Shown piece by piece: positions 31,107 to 39,921 of a stretch of DNA of 64,000 nucleotides. A program made the position numbers and the translations under genes. Within the stretch, counting starts at the first letter, position 1; each line of letters starts with the position of its first letter. The notes beneath the pieces were generated by a model. It had not been told where the DNA came from and ran no database searches. It saw nothing but the letters and a program-made list of their open reading frames with translations. The stretch is from Nocardia tenerifensis NBRC 101015 (GTDB lineage: Bacteria; Actinomycetota; Actinomycetes; Mycobacteriales; Mycobacteriaceae): positions 46,609 through 110,608 of the forward strand of contig NZ_BAGH01000300.1 of assembly GCF_000308715.1 (NCBI RefSeq). The letters are read 5' to 3'.

Positions 31107-31733
31107 TCAGGCGATGCGGCGGATGAGCAGGATGTGGTCGACGACCTCGGCGGTGCGCCCGTCCGGACCGGTCGCGATCCGTGGAGCCGCTTCGGCGCGT
31201 TCGACCCGCCAGGTCGCCGGGTCCAGATCGATACCCGCGGCGACCTCGTGCGGAGTCGGGTACCGGACGTCGCGATCCTGATTCCACGACCACGGCGCGG
31301 TCGACCCGTGATCGACGACCAGCAGCACCCCGCCCGGCCGCAACGCGTGCGCGGCCGCCCGCAGAACCGTCGCCCGATCGAGATCGAAGGCGGTGTGCAG
31401 ATAGTGGGCGCAGACCAGTTCGAACCGGCCCGTGGGAAAAGTCCCAGGCAGATCATGGCTTTCGGCGACGATCCGATCGCTCAGACCGTGCGCGCGAGCG
31501 AAGTTCGCGAGCCGCTCGACCGCGACGGCCGAGATGTCGACGGCGGTGACCCGCCACCCGTTCCTCGCGAGCCACAGCGCGTCACCACCGTCACCGCAGC
31601 CGAGGTCCAACGCATGACCGGCCGGTAAGCCCGTAACCACCTCGGCGAGACGGTAATTCGGCTGCGGATCGGTGGCGGCCGGTCGGGTCGCGTAGACGCC
31701 GTCCCAGAACGTGACCGCATCGGTGGTACTCAT
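31107..31733 (-). CDS. class I SAM-dependent methyltransferase
   Basis: The 208-residue protein has motif I LDLGCGDGGDALWLA (~residue 42), an acidic end of strand 2 (VTAVDIS), FELVCAHYLHTAF as motif IV, and LRPGGVLLVVDHG as motif VI. It resembles the TehB/thiopurine methyltransferase-like group that acts on small electrophiles or metalloids; the acceptor is unknown. It heads the minus-strand operon with the DinB and hydrolase genes and faces an XRE-cupin regulator across 77 bp, which is likely its regulator. Confidence 0.88.
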   Translation of the reverse strand: MSTTDAVTFWDGVYATRPAATDPQPNYRLAEVVTGLPAGHALDLGCGDGGDALWLARNGWRVTAVDISAVAVERLANFARAHGLSDRIVAESHDLPGTFPTGRFELVCAHYLHTAFDLDRATVLRAAAHALRPGGVLLVVDHGSTAPWSWNQDRDVRYPTPHEVAAGIDLDPATWRVERAEAAPRIATGPDGRTAEVVDHILLIRRIA

Positions 31734-31810
31734 CGAGGCTCCTTCTGTCGATACGTTCAGTCTCGACAGCGGACTCCGTATTTGGCACGGAAAATTGCGG
31801 TTCTGGCAAG

Positions 31811-32404
31811 ATGGTCGGCGTGGACCGCGAAACCGAAGACGTGCTCGACGTGGTGGGACCCCGGCTACGGGCGCTGCGTCGCGACCGCGGCATCACCCTC
31901 GCCGACCTCGCGGCCACGACCGGGGTGTCGGAGAGCACACTGTCCCGGCTGGAGAGCGGTCAGCGCCGCGCCACCCTGGAGCTGCTGCTCCCGCTGGCCC
32001 GCACCTACGACGTCCCCCTCGATGATCTCGTCGGCGCACCGCGCACCGGCGACCCCCGCATCCATCTGAAGCCGATCCGCAAACACGGCATGGTGTTCGT
32101 CCCGCTGTCGCGGCGACCGGGCGGCACGCAGGCCTTCAAGATGATCATCCCCGCGCAGCCGAAACCGCTGGAGCCGACCCCGAAGACCCACGAGGGCTTC
32201 GAATGGCTGTATGTGCTCAACGGCAAGCTGCGACTGGTGGTCGGCGAGCGCGACCTGATCTTGCCGCCCGGCGAGGCCGCCGAGTTCGACACGTCCCTGC
32301 CGCACTGGCTCGGCAGCGCCGACGGCGGCGTCGTCGAGCTGCTCATCCTGTTCGGCCTGCAGGGCGTGCGATCACACGTGCGCGCCGACCCGGCCAAGTC
32401 CTGA
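31811..32404 (+). CDS. XRE-family regulator with C-terminal cupin domain
   Basis: The 197-residue protein has a helix-turn-helix at residues ~18-72 (LRALRRDRGITLADLAATTG, STLSRLESGQRRATLELL) and a cupin beta-barrel at ~105-188 (THEGFEWLYVLNGKLRLVVG, LPPGEAAEFDTSLPHWLG). Proteins of this kind sense small molecules with the cupin and often control a neighbouring metabolic operon. It is divergent from the methyltransferase operon. The start ATG 31811 is the first in frame; GTG 31825 is an alternative. Confidence 0.9.
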   Translation: MVGVDRETEDVLDVVGPRLRALRRDRGITLADLAATTGVSESTLSRLESGQRRATLELLLPLARTYDVPLDDLVGAPRTGDPRIHLKPIRKHGMVFVPLSRRPGGTQAFKMIIPAQPKPLEPTPKTHEGFEWLYVLNGKLRLVVGERDLILPPGEAAEFDTSLPHWLGSADGGVVELLILFGLQGVRSHVRADPAKS

Positions 32405-32411
32405 CCGGCGC

Positions 32412-33488
32412 TCAGCCGATGGCGGCCAGGTACTCGCCGTAGAACAGCATCAGTCCGACGGCCGAGGAGATCCCCGCCAGCAGCCAGAACCGGATGATGA
32501 CGGTGGTCTCGGCCCACTTGCTGAGCTCGAAATGGTGATGGAACGGCGCCATTTTGAACAGCCGGTTGCGCGTGGTCCGGAAGACGACGATCTGCAGCAG
32601 CACGGAGAGGATCTCGGCGAAGAACAGCGCGCCGACCACCGCCATGAGCAGCTCGGTGCGGGTCGTGACCGAGAGCCCGGCGAGCAGGCCGCCGAGCGCC
32701 AGCGAACCGGTGTCGCCCATGAAGATCTTCGCCGGCGCCGCGTTCCACCAGAGGAATCCGGTGCACGCCCCGACCCCCGCGGCACAGACCACCGCCAGAT
32801 CGAGCGGGTCGCGGACGTTGTAGCAGCCCGCGACGGGCGTGGTCGCGCAGGCATTGGTGTACTGCCAGAAGGTGATGATCACGTAGGCGCCGAGCGCGAA
32901 GCTCATCGATCCGGCCGCGAGCCCGTCGAGACCGTCGGTGATGTTCACCGCGTTGGACCAGGCCACCACGAGGAAGGTGACTACGAGCAGGAAACCGGCC
33001 AGCCCGAACGACACGGTGGCCACGTCGCGGACGTCGGACATGTGCCTGCTGCCCGGGGTCAATCCGGTGCTGGCCGGAAACCGCAGGGCGAGTACGCCGA
33101 ACACCACCGCGGCCGTGAGCTGGCCGATGTACTTGCCGGTCGCGGTCAGGCCGAGGTTGCGCTGCCTGCGGAGCTTGATGAAGTCGTCCAGGAAACCGAC
33201 GACGCCCAGCGCCGTGGCCAAGCCGAGCACCAGCAGGCCCGAGACGGATATCCCCGCCGCGTCGTGCCGCATGCCGAGCAGATGCGCCCCGAGGTAGCCC
33301 GCCCACATGCCGACCAGGATCGCGATGCCGCCCATCGTCGGCGTGCCGCGCTTGGCCTGGTGGCTGGCGGGCCCCTCGGCCCGGATCTCCTGCCCGACCT
33401 TTCGCCTGGCAAACAGCTTGATCAGCAACGGTGTCAAGGTGATCGACACCGCGAGCGCGATCATCGCCGAGAACAAGATCTGTCTCAT
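32412..33488 (-). CDS. mraY: phospho-N-acetylmuramoyl-pentapeptide transferase MraY, outside the dcw cluster
   Basis: The 358-residue integral membrane enzyme transfers phospho-MurNAc-pentapeptide to undecaprenyl phosphate, forming lipid I. Family motifs are intact: [13 protein letters not shown] (~43), GFLDDFIKL (~97), [13 protein letters not shown] (~185), [12 protein letters not shown] (~258) and [11 protein letters not shown] (~317). About ten hydrophobic segments are present. Normally mraY lies between murF and murD in the division/cell-wall cluster; here none of those genes is nearby, with mgtE upstream and a regulator downstream. It is either the relocated only copy or, more probably, a second copy. 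Confidence 0.92.
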   Translation of the reverse strand: MRQILFSAMIALAVSITLTPLLIKLFARRKVGQEIRAEGPASHQAKRGTPTMGGIAILVGMWAGYLGAHLLGMRHDAAGISVSGLLVLGLATALGVVGFLDDFIKLRRQRNLGLTATGKYIGQLTAAVVFGVLALRFPASTGLTPGSRHMSDVRDVATVSFGLAGFLLVVTFLVVAWSNAVNITDGLDGLAAGSMSFALGAYVIITFWQYTNACATTPVAGCYNVRDPLDLAVVCAAGVGACTGFLWWNAAPAKIFMGDTGSLALGGLLAGLSVTTRTELLMAVVGALFFAEILSVLLQIVVFRTTRNRLFKMAPFHHHFELSKWAETTVIIRFWLLAGISSAVGLMLFYGEYLAAIG

Positions 33489-33559
33489 TCGCCCCTCATT
33501 CGGAAAGTCGGAGCAATTGAAACATCAAGGGGCGCGCTCTTTTTCACCGACCGGGTGAT

Positions 33560-34924
33560 TCAGATGCCGAGCACCAGCTTGGCGGTGGTGAAGTAGATGA
33601 TCAGCCCGGTGGCGTCCACCAGCGTGGTGACCATGGGCGCCGACACCACCGCGGGGTCGATCCGCAGCTTCTTGGCCAGCAGCGGCATGGTGCCGCCGAT
33701 GGTGGCGGCCCAGCCGCAGATCAGCACGAGGGTGATGCCGACGACCACCGCGACGCGCGGGCCGACGAACAGCCCGCCGATCACCAAACCCGCTGCGGCC
33801 AGCATGGATCCGAGCACCAGGCCGACGCGGCACTCGCGCCAGATCACCCGGAACAGGTCGCTCACCCGCACCTCGCCGACGGCCAGCGCGCGCACGCACG
33901 AGGTGGCAGCCTGCGCCCCCGCGTTCCCGCCCGCGCCGATGAGCAGCGGAATGAACAGCGCCAGATGCGCGGCCTGCTGCAGCGTTCCCTCGAACATGTC
34001 GGTGACGCTGACCGTGAGCGTCGCCGCGAACAGCAACAGCAGCAACCACATCGCGCGGTAGCGGGCCAGCTGGAACACGCCCGCGGCCATGTAGTGGCCC
34101 TCCCACGGCGACGAGCCCGCCTGCCTGGCCACGTCCTCGCTGTCCGCGGCCTCGATCACCTCGACGGCGTCGTCGATGGTGAGCAGCCCGACGAGCCGGT
34201 TCTCGCTGTCCACCACGGGCATGTTGATGTCGTTGGTCTCGCGCATGAGCCGGGCCGCCTTCTCCGCGGAGTCGGTGGCGCGCGCGCAAACCGGTTCGGT
34301 CACAACGAGTTCGGCGATCATCGTGTCGGGCCTGCTGAGCACCAGCTCGCGCAGCTCGACGATGCCGGTCAGCCGCCTGCCCACATCGACCACGGGCAGC
34401 GTGTAGACGGTCTCGGCGTTGGCGCCCTTCGCGCGGACCATGGCCAGCGCGTCCGCGACGGTCAGGTTCTGCGGCAGCGCGACCACCTCGGGGGTCATGT
34501 ACTGGCCCGCCGAGCCCTCCGGGTAGCCGAGCAGCGTGGCCGTCATCCGCCGTTCGCGCGGGCTGAGCCCGGCGAGCACCTTCTTGGCGACCTTGGCCGG
34601 GGCCTCGCGCAGCATGCGGGCGCGGTCGTCGGGCGCCATGCCCTCGATCAGGTCGCGGAAGCTCTGGTCCCGCAGGCCCTGGAGGATCTGCTGCTGGTCG
34701 ACCGGTTCGAGTTCCTCGAAGACCGCGAGCGCCAGGTCCTTGTCGAGCAGCCGGAACGCCATGCCGGCCTGGACGGCGTCCATCCTGGCGAGCTGGTCGG
34801 CGATGATGTGCGGCGGGTGGTTGTCGAGCCAGGCGAGCGCGGCGTCGACGCGGTGGGTGTCGGCGATGTCCTGCAGCGATTCGGACAGCGACGGACGTAC
34901 TTCGATGACATCGGTCTGCGACAT
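33560..34924 (-). CDS. mgtE: magnesium transporter MgtE
   Basis: The 454-residue protein has the MgtE order: N-domain of helical repeats (~25-130, AWLDNHPPHIIADQLARMD), a CBS pair (~145-265, with TLPVVDVGRRLTGIV and INMPVVDSENRLVGLL), the connecting plug helix, and five membrane segments with the pore signature FIPLLIGAGGNAGAQAATS (~330). The CBS and N domains gate the channel by binding Mg2+. I start at ATG 34924 (GAGGAC upstream); GTG 34972 is a less supported alternative. The ~140-nt leader contains a short ORF, described separately. It is followed by mraY after 71 bp, possibly cotranscribed. Confidence 0.93.
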   Translation of the reverse strand: MSQTDVIEVRPSLSESLQDIADTHRVDAALAWLDNHPPHIIADQLARMDAVQAGMAFRLLDKDLALAVFEELEPVDQQQILQGLRDQSFRDLIEGMAPDDRARMLREAPAKVAKKVLAGLSPRERRMTATLLGYPEGSAGQYMTPEVVALPQNLTVADALAMVRAKGANAETVYTLPVVDVGRRLTGIVELRELVLSRPDTMIAELVVTEPVCARATDSAEKAARLMRETNDINMPVVDSENRLVGLLTIDDAVEVIEAADSEDVARQAGSSPWEGHYMAAGVFQLARYRAMWLLLLLFAATLTVSVTDMFEGTLQQAAHLALFIPLLIGAGGNAGAQAATSCVRALAVGEVRVSDLFRVIWRECRVGLVLGSMLAAAGLVIGGLFVGPRVAVVVGITLVLICGWAATIGGTMPLLAKKLRIDPAVVSAPMVTTLVDATGLIIYFTTAKLVLGI

Positions 34925-35005
34925 GGGTGTCCTCAGCGATATGCGTGAGTGAATGGGGGCGCGAAGAGTCACACCGCGGGCGCCGGCCCCACTGTCGCTG
35001 ACTAC

Positions 35006-35062
35006 TCAGGAGTGCGAAGGGGCGACGCCGCGCGGCCTTCGACTGGGAGGTTCGCTGCGCAT
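35006..35062 (-). promoter_or_regulatory. Pro/Arg-rich upstream ORF in the mgtE leader
   Basis: A strong AAGGAGGT site precedes an ATG at 35062 and an 18-codon ORF, MRSEPPSRRPRGVAPSHS, ending 81 nt before mgtE. It contains a Pro-Pro pair and RRPRG. The Salmonella mgtL leader peptide, also Pro/Arg-rich, senses Mg2+ and proline and controls mgtA. The mRNA around it can form GGAGGT/ACCTCC and GGGGC/GCCCC helices, so translation-coupled control is plausible. I could not fit an M-box riboswitch here. Confidence 0.45.
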
Positions 35063-35387
35063 GGCAACCCCACCTCCTTCTCGTCGCTGCCGCAGACCGG
35101 ACGGGCCCGCACAGTCCCTGAAACATTGATCGGACGCGAAAGCATCCCTGTGCAGAATACAGGCAATTCGGGGAAGTTCTCACCACGGACGATCGCCCTG
35201 GTCACCTCGGCCGTCGCCACCACGGCGTTCGCCGCGTCGCCACACGGTGTACCCAGTTGGGTGCGGGCTCGGTCGGCGCAGTGCACCGCCTACTCCGCAC
35301 GCCAGCCGCGGATGCGCAAGGTGCCGCGGCCGAGCATGGCTCGGACCACCGCGACCTGGCGAGCGAATCCGGTTGCAGTGCAGCAGA
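35063..35387. other. intergenic region without recognised gene
   Basis: Between the DJ-1-like gene and the mgtE leader I see no protein with family motifs, no RNA gene and no repeat. The mgtE promoter must lie here, probably around 35100-35170 where GC content drops (GAATACAGGCAATTC region). Confidence 0.4.
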
Positions 35388-35978
35388 TCACACCGGCGGC
35401 GCGGGGTCGTACTGGATGAGCCTGCGGACCTCCCTTGCGCGATCGTCGCTCGACAACCGCCGTACGAGATGCAAAGCCATGTCGATGCCCGCGGAGACGC
35501 CCGCGGCGGTGACGATGTCGCCGTCGTCGACGAACCGGTCCTCGGGACGCAGCTCGATGCTCGGGTCCAGCTCGGTCAGCCGGCTGAGCGACTTCCAGTG
35601 CGTGGTCGCCGGGCGCCCGGACAGCAGGCCGGCCGCCGCGAGGACCAGTGAGCCGGTGCACACGCTGGTGATCAGCGGCGTCGTATCGCGCTGGGCGCGG
35701 ACCCACGACAGCATCGGCTCGTCGGTCAGCATCGGCCGGGTGCCCATGCCGCCGGGGATGATCAGCACGTCGCGGCGGGGCGCGGTGTCGAACGAGTACT
35801 CCGCCTCGATCGTGAGACCCTTCGCGCACTTGACGGGGCCACCGTCCCGCGAGAACGTGAACGCCGTATAGCCGTCGTCGGGGAAGAATTGCGTCCAGAA
35901 GGCGAGCACCTCCCAGGGACCCACCGCGTCGAGCTCCTCGGTTCCCGGAAACAGCAGCAGGCCGATGGTGCGCGTCAT
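35388..35978 (-). CDS. DJ-1/PfpI (class I glutamine amidotransferase-like) protein
   Basis: The 196-residue protein has the DJ-1/PfpI fold: RTIGLLLFPGTEELDAVGPW at the start, DVLIIPGGMGTRP, and the nucleophile elbow TSVCTGSLVLAAAGLL with Cys at about residue 106, followed by THW. This arrangement resembles isonitrile hydratase-like members and the sensor domain of GlxA-type AraC regulators; no DNA-binding domain is attached here. ATG 35978 has GAGGGAC 6 nt upstream. It is divergent from the glycosyltransferase gene, and its substrate is unknown. Confidence 0.88.
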   Translation of the reverse strand: MTRTIGLLLFPGTEELDAVGPWEVLAFWTQFFPDDGYTAFTFSRDGGPVKCAKGLTIEAEYSFDTAPRRDVLIIPGGMGTRPMLTDEPMLSWVRAQRDTTPLITSVCTGSLVLAAAGLLSGRPATTHWKSLSRLTELDPSIELRPEDRFVDDGDIVTAAGVSAGIDMALHLVRRLSSDDRAREVRRLIQYDPAPPV

Positions 35979-36278
35979 TGTTGTCCCTCTCGCGTCGAGA
36001 ACCGATCCCCGATCGACGTTAGCGGCCGAGGTGAGCGGCGGCCCGTGCCGAATCGTCACCATTTGTTAGCTCACGATTCTGAAACGAATCCGAGACCATG
36101 ACGTAACCGGAGTTCGTTTGGCGTGCCTCCGGCGGACCGTGAACCATAAGACTCAGCCGAAAACCCGCTTGGAACAAGGCTTATAGCAAGCAGAACCGCC
36201 CGCGTCGATTCTCCGCCGCTGTCGAGAAGGTAACACCAACCAGGTGACGCGAGCATTAGCTACAAGTTAGCCTCAGGT
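35979..36278. other. divergent promoter region
   Basis: The 300 bp between the DJ-1-like gene and the glycosyltransferase are A/T-richer than the flanks and contain the divergent promoters. TAGCCT at 36268-36273, 5 nt before ATG 36279, could be a leaderless -10 element. I see no gene. Confidence 0.4.
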
Positions 36279-37679
36279 ATGACGAAAATACTGGCGTTCA
36301 CCTCACCGGCACAAGGACACCTGTATCCGGTCGCGCCGGTGCTGGCGGAGCTGGTATCGCGCGGCCACGAGGTCACCGTGCTGACCCTGCCCGACAGCGA
36401 ACAGGCCTTGGCGCAGTTCGGCCTCACGGTGCGCGCGCTGCCGCCCGCCCTGGCCCGCGACACCCTGCACGACTGGGCGACCACCGCGCGGATCCCCGCG
36501 CTGCGGGCCGCCTTGCGCGCGCTTATCGAGCGCATTCCGGAGGAGATCCAGGCCTTGCGCGGCGCGATCATCGCCGAGCGACCGGAGGCGCTGCTGATCG
36601 ACCTCACCGCGCCGGGCGCGCAGATCCTCGCCGCGGCCAGCGGACTGCCGTGGGCGTCGTGGGCCTCGACGCTGCTGCCCATTCCGTCACGCGACGTGCC
36701 GCCCTTCGGCCCCGGCCTGCGGCCACGCGCTGACCTGCTCGGCCGGATCCGCGACAACACCCTGCAGTGGTTCCTCACCCGGCGATGGAACGAGGTGCTG
36801 CCGCAGCTCAATCACATGCGCCAGTACTACGGCCTCGACCAGTTGGACAACGCCGTGGACTACCTGCGACAGCCGCCCCTGCTGCTCAACTTCACCGCAC
36901 CGCCCTTCGACTACCCGCGCGGCGACTGGCCGCTGTCGGTGCACCAGATCGGCCCCGGCCTGTGGGCGCCGGAGGCCGAGCCGCCCGCCTGGCTCGCCGA
37001 CATCGATCGGCCGATCGCGCTGGTCACCTGTTCGACCGAGTTCCAGGACGACGGCAGACTCGCCCAGACCGCCATGGACGCGCTCGCCGACAGCGAGTTC
37101 TGCACGATCGTCACCACCGGCGCCGTCGACCCCGAGACCTTGACGGTCCCGCCGAACGCGCGGGCCGAATCGTTCGTGCCGCATCAGCTGATCCTGGACC
37201 GGGCCGACGTCGTCGTCACCCACGGCGGGCTAGGCATCACCCAAAAGGCCTTGGCCGCAGGCGTTCCCGTGTGCGTGGTGCCGTTCGGCCGCGGCCAGTC
37301 CGAGGTCGCGCGGCGTGTGGTCACCAACGAGGCGGGCACGTGGGTGTCCGCCAAGCGGCTCACCCCGGCCACGCTGCGCGCGGGCATCGACAAGGCGATG
37401 ACGCTCCGGGCGGGCGCGGCGCGGGTGGCCGCCGGGTTCGCCGCGGCGGGCGGCACGCTGCGCGGCGCCGAGCTGCTGGAACGGCACTTCGCCGGCCACC
37501 CGATCGGCCACGGCATCTGGTCCGGCACCACCCCGACCCACAGCTCCCATCCCTACCCCACCAACGAGGTCGCCCCCCAGATAACCCGCGGCGAGCCGGA
37601 CCCGATCATCCTGCCGCCCAACGATTCTCCGCCCTCCGAGGACCGCTACTGGACGACCTGGCAACGCCGCGATCGCTGA
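36279..37679 (+). CDS. GT1-family (MGT/UGT-like) glycosyltransferase
   Basis: The 466-residue protein has the GT-B fold: KILAFTSPAQGHLYPVAPVL at the N-terminus and, in the C-domain, the acceptor-nucleotide motif VVTHGGLGITQKALAAGVPVCVVPFGRGQ (from 37209). These enzymes transfer sugars from UDP- or dTDP-sugars to small hydrophobic molecules such as macrolides. The last ~60 residues are a Pro/Ser/Thr-rich tail with no counterpart in typical members. No sugar-biosynthesis genes are nearby. It could modify a secondary metabolite or detoxify an antibiotic; the acceptor is unknown. Confidence 0.88.
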   Translation: MTKILAFTSPAQGHLYPVAPVLAELVSRGHEVTVLTLPDSEQALAQFGLTVRALPPALARDTLHDWATTARIPALRAALRALIERIPEEIQALRGAIIAERPEALLIDLTAPGAQILAAASGLPWASWASTLLPIPSRDVPPFGPGLRPRADLLGRIRDNTLQWFLTRRWNEVLPQLNHMRQYYGLDQLDNAVDYLRQPPLLLNFTAPPFDYPRGDWPLSVHQIGPGLWAPEAEPPAWLADIDRPIALVTCSTEFQDDGRLAQTAMDALADSEFCTIVTTGAVDPETLTVPPNARAESFVPHQLILDRADVVVTHGGLGITQKALAAGVPVCVVPFGRGQSEVARRVVTNEAGTWVSAKRLTPATLRAGIDKAMTLRAGAARVAAGFAAAGGTLRGAELLERHFAGHPIGHGIWSGTTPTHSSHPYPTNEVAPQITRGEPDPIILPPNDSPPSEDRYWTTWQRRDR

Positions 37680-37804
37680 ATCGCCGACGTTTCTAGCGCG
37701 CTACCCCGGTGGCGAAATTAGACGCAGGCGGCGTCGAAAGGTTGTCCGGTCGATCGGACCACGGGACAGTGGGCCGATTGGAGCAGGACAGCCAGGAGGG
37801 CGTT

Positions 37805-38539
37805 ATGACTACTGCCGATCAGCCACGGTCGGGGTCGCAGGCTGTCGAGCGGGCGGTGCATCTGCTGAACTGCTTCGAGGGGGACGATCCGGAGCTGTCG
37901 ATCAGCGAGCTCGCGCATGTGGCCGGGGTGCCGGTCAGCACGGCGCATCGGCTGGCGCAGGCCCTGGTGCGGGGGCGGCGGCTGGAGCAGGATCCGGCCA
38001 CCGATCGGTATCGGATCGGGCAGGGGCTGGCGACCTTGGCCCGCCCCGCGTTGAACAGGCTCGGCATCGACGCGGCCGCGCCGCACATGTACGCGCTCGC
38101 GGCGGGGATCCAGATCACGACGAGTCTCAGCGTCGCCGACGCACGGGAGGCGGTGACGGTGTTGCAGGCGCGCCCGCCCGTGCGGTTCTGCACCCATCAA
38201 CTGCCGCGGGCGCGGCAACCGCTGGGTTCGAGCGCGTCGGGGCGGGCGCTGCTCGCCCATCGGCCCGTGCCGGCCTATCCGGCCGCGGACCTGGATCTGG
38301 TGCGGCGCAAGGGTTTCGCGGTCGAGGAGTTCGAGGGCGTGGACGACCACATCCGGTCCGTCGCGGTGCCGGTGTTCGGCGCGGACAAACAGGTGTGGGG
38401 CGCGCTGAGCGTGCAGGCGCGTTCGGCGCGGCTGAACGACGAACTGGTCCGCGACATCCTGCCCGCCATGCATCGGATCGCGGTGCGGATCGGCGGGGTC
38501 GTGCAGAACGCCTCCGCCGCGGCGATATACCCGCGGTAA
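37805..38539 (+). CDS. IclR-family transcriptional regulator
   Basis: The 244-residue protein has a winged HTH at residues ~12-70 (AVERAVHLLNCFEGDDPELS, ISELAHVAGVPVSTAHRLAQ) and a C-terminal GAF-like ligand domain containing LGSSASGRALLAH and VAVPVFGADKQVWGALSV. AGGAGGG lies 5 nt before ATG 37805. It is upstream of, and codirectional with, the sulfur-compound operon (299 bp gap) and is a good candidate for its substrate-responsive control, although it could also act on the glycosyltransferase gene. Confidence 0.9.
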   Translation: MTTADQPRSGSQAVERAVHLLNCFEGDDPELSISELAHVAGVPVSTAHRLAQALVRGRRLEQDPATDRYRIGQGLATLARPALNRLGIDAAAPHMYALAAGIQITTSLSVADAREAVTVLQARPPVRFCTHQLPRARQPLGSSASGRALLAHRPVPAYPAADLDLVRRKGFAVEEFEGVDDHIRSVAVPVFGADKQVWGALSVQARSARLNDELVRDILPAMHRIAVRIGGVVQNASAAAIYPR

Positions 38540-38661
38540 TTCGACTCACTGCGATTTTCACAATGTGGAATGGCCGTTGTCTACGGCGATGCCGGGCAAC
38601 ACCATAGAAGGCCACGGGCACCGGATCCGGTCCCGCCACAGTTCACGGAAGTCTCGAAGAG

Positions 38662-38736
38662 TTGACACCTAACACGCTGATCCGCCGACGCGCGATCGAC
38701 CTGATGCGGGTGCCGCACGGGATCTGTCGCCGCTGA
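38662..38736 (+). promoter_or_regulatory. short leader peptide (24 aa) of the sulfur operon
   Basis: A TTG-started 24-codon ORF 102 bp upstream of the transporter operon contains IRRRAIDLMRV and ends in GICRR-stop. This matches the pattern RRxxDLxRV...C of the putative leader peptides that precede cysteine, sulfate and sulfonate genes in actinobacteria, where the Cys codon near the end is thought to sense cysteine supply. GGAA lies about 10 nt before the start. The pattern match is recalled, not searched. Confidence 0.6.
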
Positions 38737-38838
38737 CGCCGGTTTCCCGGCCGCCTCCGCTCCGGCATTCCCATCTCTCTTTTCTGTTGTCGCCGTGCCC
38801 TTTCCGTGCCGCACGTGCTTGTCCGAAGGATTTCCACC

Positions 38839-39921
38839 ATGCCCTCCTCCGCTCCCCCGCGGCGTGCACTGCGCGCCGTCGCCGCGGCCCTCACCCTGCT
38901 CACCAGCGTCTCCGTGCTCACGGGCTGCGGCAAGTCCGGGCCGGGCACCACCGTCGACGGAAAGACCGTGCTGCGCTATCAGGGCGCGACCGGCCAGGTC
39001 TCGGCTTACGAATTGGCGGAGGACCTCGGTTACTTCACCAGAATCGCGCTGCGCTGGGAGGGCGACACCACCAGCGGGCCGGCCAATATCCAAGCGGCGG
39101 CGACGAATCAGGTGGAATTCGGCAGCGCGTTCAACGGCGCGGTGGTGAAACTGATCGCGGGCGGGGCGAAGGTTACCTCGGTACTCAGCAGTTACGGCTC
39201 CGACGAACAGTCGTTCACCGGGTATTTCGTCCGCGACGACTCCGGCCTCAGGTCGGCCCGCGACCTGATCGGCAAGAAGGTCGCCGTCAACACTCTCGGC
39301 GCACACCACGAGTTCATCACCAGGGAGTGGCTGCACCAGCAGGGCCTGTCCGAGCAGGAGATCAAGCAGGTGGAGCTGACGGTGGTCCCGCCGGCCAACA
39401 CCGAGGACGCGATCCGCAAGGGACAGATCGACGTCGGAGCCTTGGGCAGCGTGTTCCGGGAGACCGCGGTCGAGCGAGGCGGACTCCACCCGCTGTACAC
39501 CGACACGGCGCTCTACGGCGCGCTCAACTACGGCACCTACGTCTTCCGCAACGACTACCTCGCCAAAAACCCGGAAGCCGTCAAGGATTTCGTGCAGGGC
39601 ACCGCGCGCGCCACCCGCTGGCTGCAGCTCACGCCGCGCGAGGAGGTGCTCGCCCGGTTCACCTCGATCATCGAGAAGCGCGGACGCAACGAGAACACCG
39701 GCCTGGTGAAGTACTGGCGCAGCTCCGGACTGCCGACGCCGGGCGGGGTGATCGCCGAGAAGGAGTTGCAGATCTGGATCGACTGGCTGGTCCGCAACGG
39801 TGAGTTGAAGGAAGGGCAGGTGCGCGCCGCGGACCTGTTCACCAACAAGGACAACCCGTACGCCAACGGCACTTTCACCCCCACGAGCGGCCCGACCGGC
39901 GAGGCGGTGGCCGCGAAATGA
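38839..39921 (+). CDS. ABC importer substrate-binding lipoprotein, sulfonate/nitrate (SsuA/TauA) class
   Basis: The 360-residue protein has a signal peptide with lipobox LTGC (Cys33) and an NMT1/SsuA-type periplasmic fold: YELAEDLGYFTRIALRWEGD, NQVEFGSAFNGAVVKLIAGG, DLIGKKVAVNTLGAHHEF and NDYLAKNPEAVKDFVQGT. Proteins of this class bind aliphatic sulfonates, taurine or related anions. GAAGGA lies before ATG 38839. It is the first structural gene of an operon with ATPase, permease and flavin enzymes, so an organosulfur compound is the likely ligand. Confidence 0.9.
   Translation: MPSSAPPRRALRAVAAALTLLTSVSVLTGCGKSGPGTTVDGKTVLRYQGATGQVSAYELAEDLGYFTRIALRWEGDTTSGPANIQAAATNQVEFGSAFNGAVVKLIAGGAKVTSVLSSYGSDEQSFTGYFVRDDSGLRSARDLIGKKVAVNTLGAHHEFITREWLHQQGLSEQEIKQVELTVVPPANTEDAIRKGQIDVGALGSVFRETAVERGGLHPLYTDTALYGALNYGTYVFRNDYLAKNPEAVKDFVQGTARATRWLQLTPREEVLARFTSIIEKRGRNENTGLVKYWRSSGLPTPGGVIAEKELQIWIDWLVRNGELKEGQVRAADLFTNKDNPYANGTFTPTSGPTGEAVAAK

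Noticed and set aside
34925..35170. M-box or other Mg2+ riboswitch in the mgtE leader
   Set aside because: The characteristic GGTGAGGCTCCT and CGCTGCCG blocks of the M-box could not be found.
35002..35419. Overlapping open frames on both strands between mgtE and the DJ-1-like gene
   Set aside because: Composition is typical of random high-GC frames, without a start context or conserved motif; only the short ORF at 35006 has a strong ribosome-binding site.
36261..36280. Possible iron box (TTAGC...GTTAGCC) before the glycosyltransferase
   Set aside because: It matches the 19-bp iron-box consensus poorly and lacks dyad symmetry.
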